Source: Hydrococcus rivularis NIES-593
GTDB taxonomy: Bacteria; Cyanobacteriota; Cyanobacteriia; Cyanobacteriales; Microcystaceae
DNA length: 64,000 bases
NCBI RefSeq assembly: GCF_001904635.1
Contig: NZ_MRCB01000009.1
Location: 89,744 to 153,743, forward strand
Direction: 5' to 3'
Numbering within the stretch: position 1 is the stretch's first letter; every line of letters begins with the position of its first letter. The position numbers were made by a program, and so were the translations under genes. The notes under the pieces were generated by a model that saw only the letters and a list, made by a program, of their open reading frames with translations, made no database searches and was not told where the DNA came from. Below, one piece after another: positions 63,499 to 64,000 of the stretch.

Positions 63499-63504
63499 GG
63501 AATT

Positions 63505-63921
63505 ATGGTTCATCAAGAGCAGATTTCTCTGTCCACCAAACCAAATGGAGATATGCACGATCTGACCGATAAAGTCGATCGCATCGTGAAAAATTCAGGG
63601 ATTAGGACAGGGATTGCTCATATTTTTAATATCGGTAGTACGGCTGCCATTGGCACAATTGAATTTGAACCAGGACTACAAAAAGATTTACCAGAAATCC
63701 TCAATAAACTCATCCCACCCAGTCGGGAATACCGACACGAACAAACTTGGCATGATGGCAACGGGCATTCTCACCTGCAAGCAACAATCTTAAGTCCTTC
63801 TCTAACAGTTCCCGTGCGAAATGGAAGGCTAGAATTGGGAACTTGGCAGCAAATTTTTCATCTCGAATGCGATGTAAAACCTCGTCAGCGTCAAATTATT
63901 GTCACGATTTATGGAGATTGA
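63505..63921 (+). CDS. yjbQ: YjbQ/UPF0047 family protein
   Basis: The 138-residue protein has the UPF0047 pattern: DLTDKVDRIVKNSGIRTGIA, FNIGSTAAIGTIEFEPGL, the histidine-rich WHDGNGHSHLQATILSPSLT and the C-terminal QQIFHLECDVKPRQRQIIVT. Members include YjbQ, which can replace thiamine-phosphate synthase in E. coli, but the normal role is uncertain. The last 79 bases of the window after it show only a small hairpin (ACACGC/GCGGTGT). Confidence 0.92.
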   Translation: MVHQEQISLSTKPNGDMHDLTDKVDRIVKNSGIRTGIAHIFNIGSTAAIGTIEFEPGLQKDLPEILNKLIPPSREYRHEQTWHDGNGHSHLQATILSPSLTVPVRNGRLELGTWQQIFHLECDVKPRQRQIIVTIYGD

Positions 63922-64000
63922 ACCTCCACACGCTAACAAACGCGGTGTAGCGGGGGATTCCCTGTTCACCGACCCGCGCCTCCTAGAATTACTCCTACTT

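Noticed and set aside
1..64000. tRNA genes and CRISPR arrays
   Set aside because: No T-loop like GGTTCGAATCC in a cloverleaf context and no regularly spaced repeats of 25-40 bp were found by eye.

Overview
The window is cyanobacterial chromosome. HIP1-type octamers (GCGATCGC and shorter forms) are frequent throughout, and the gene content is diagnostic: IsiA/CP43' chlorophyll proteins, flavodoxin, a high-light-inducible protein, an MPBQ/MSBQ methyltransferase, a DUF1824 protein and a thylakoid-lumen type pentapeptide protein. No tRNA, rRNA or CRISPR array was seen. The species cannot be fixed from this window.

Layout. 1-300 is the 3' end of a YeiH-type membrane protein. 280-10,880 (all minus strand) is a surface-polysaccharide region: GT4 glycosyltransferase, sulfotransferase, small hypothetical protein, GH5 glycosidase, a STAS-initiating sugar transferase fusion, a large DUF4114/RTX protein and an Alg13/PssE-like glycosyltransferase. 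It continues at 33,797-35,321 with an Alg14/PssD-like protein and a GT2 glycosyltransferase. Four genes or operons of this set share the same ~75-bp upstream element (11-bp-spaced TTAGACA repeats, then exactly 42 bp to an ATACT box), so they look like one regulon. A hybrid histidine kinase and a REC-GAF response regulator lie beside the last copy.

11,200-20,000 holds an Hlip pair, a Uma2 gene, a cobalt ECF importer (cbiMNQO) behind a cobalamin riboswitch, a toxin-antitoxin pair, ornithine aminotransferase (rocD) and internally deleted or short copies of the rocD locus. 20,150-25,085 is a terminal-oxidase operon whose subunit II has lost the CuA ligands, preceded by two DUF2231 proteins, a PepSY-like protein and a 32-residue peptide. 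26,400-33,770 has a GMC oxidoreductase, B12-independent methionine synthase (metE) behind a second cobalamin riboswitch, a PEP-CTERM-like protein and the MPBQ/MSBQ methyltransferase.

42,400-54,120 is an iron-limitation island: alpha/beta hydrolase, small membrane protein, flavodoxin IsiB and a 56-residue zinc-ribbon protein; four IsiA-family proteins, one fused to a PsaL domain, arranged divergently around a Fur-box-like palindrome; then FeoA-FeoA, FeoB and FeoC. A P1B-like ATPase without a CPx motif follows. 57,700-63,921 has a WD40 protein, MscL, a pentapeptide protein, an LCP protein, DUF1824 and YjbQ.

Gaps between operons carry many repeats and decayed genes: a ~115-bp MITE-like family in five copies, a second MITE-like element, 7-bp tandem repeats, palindromic clusters, and remnants of vapC, transposase, tnpB, receiver and RHH antitoxin genes.
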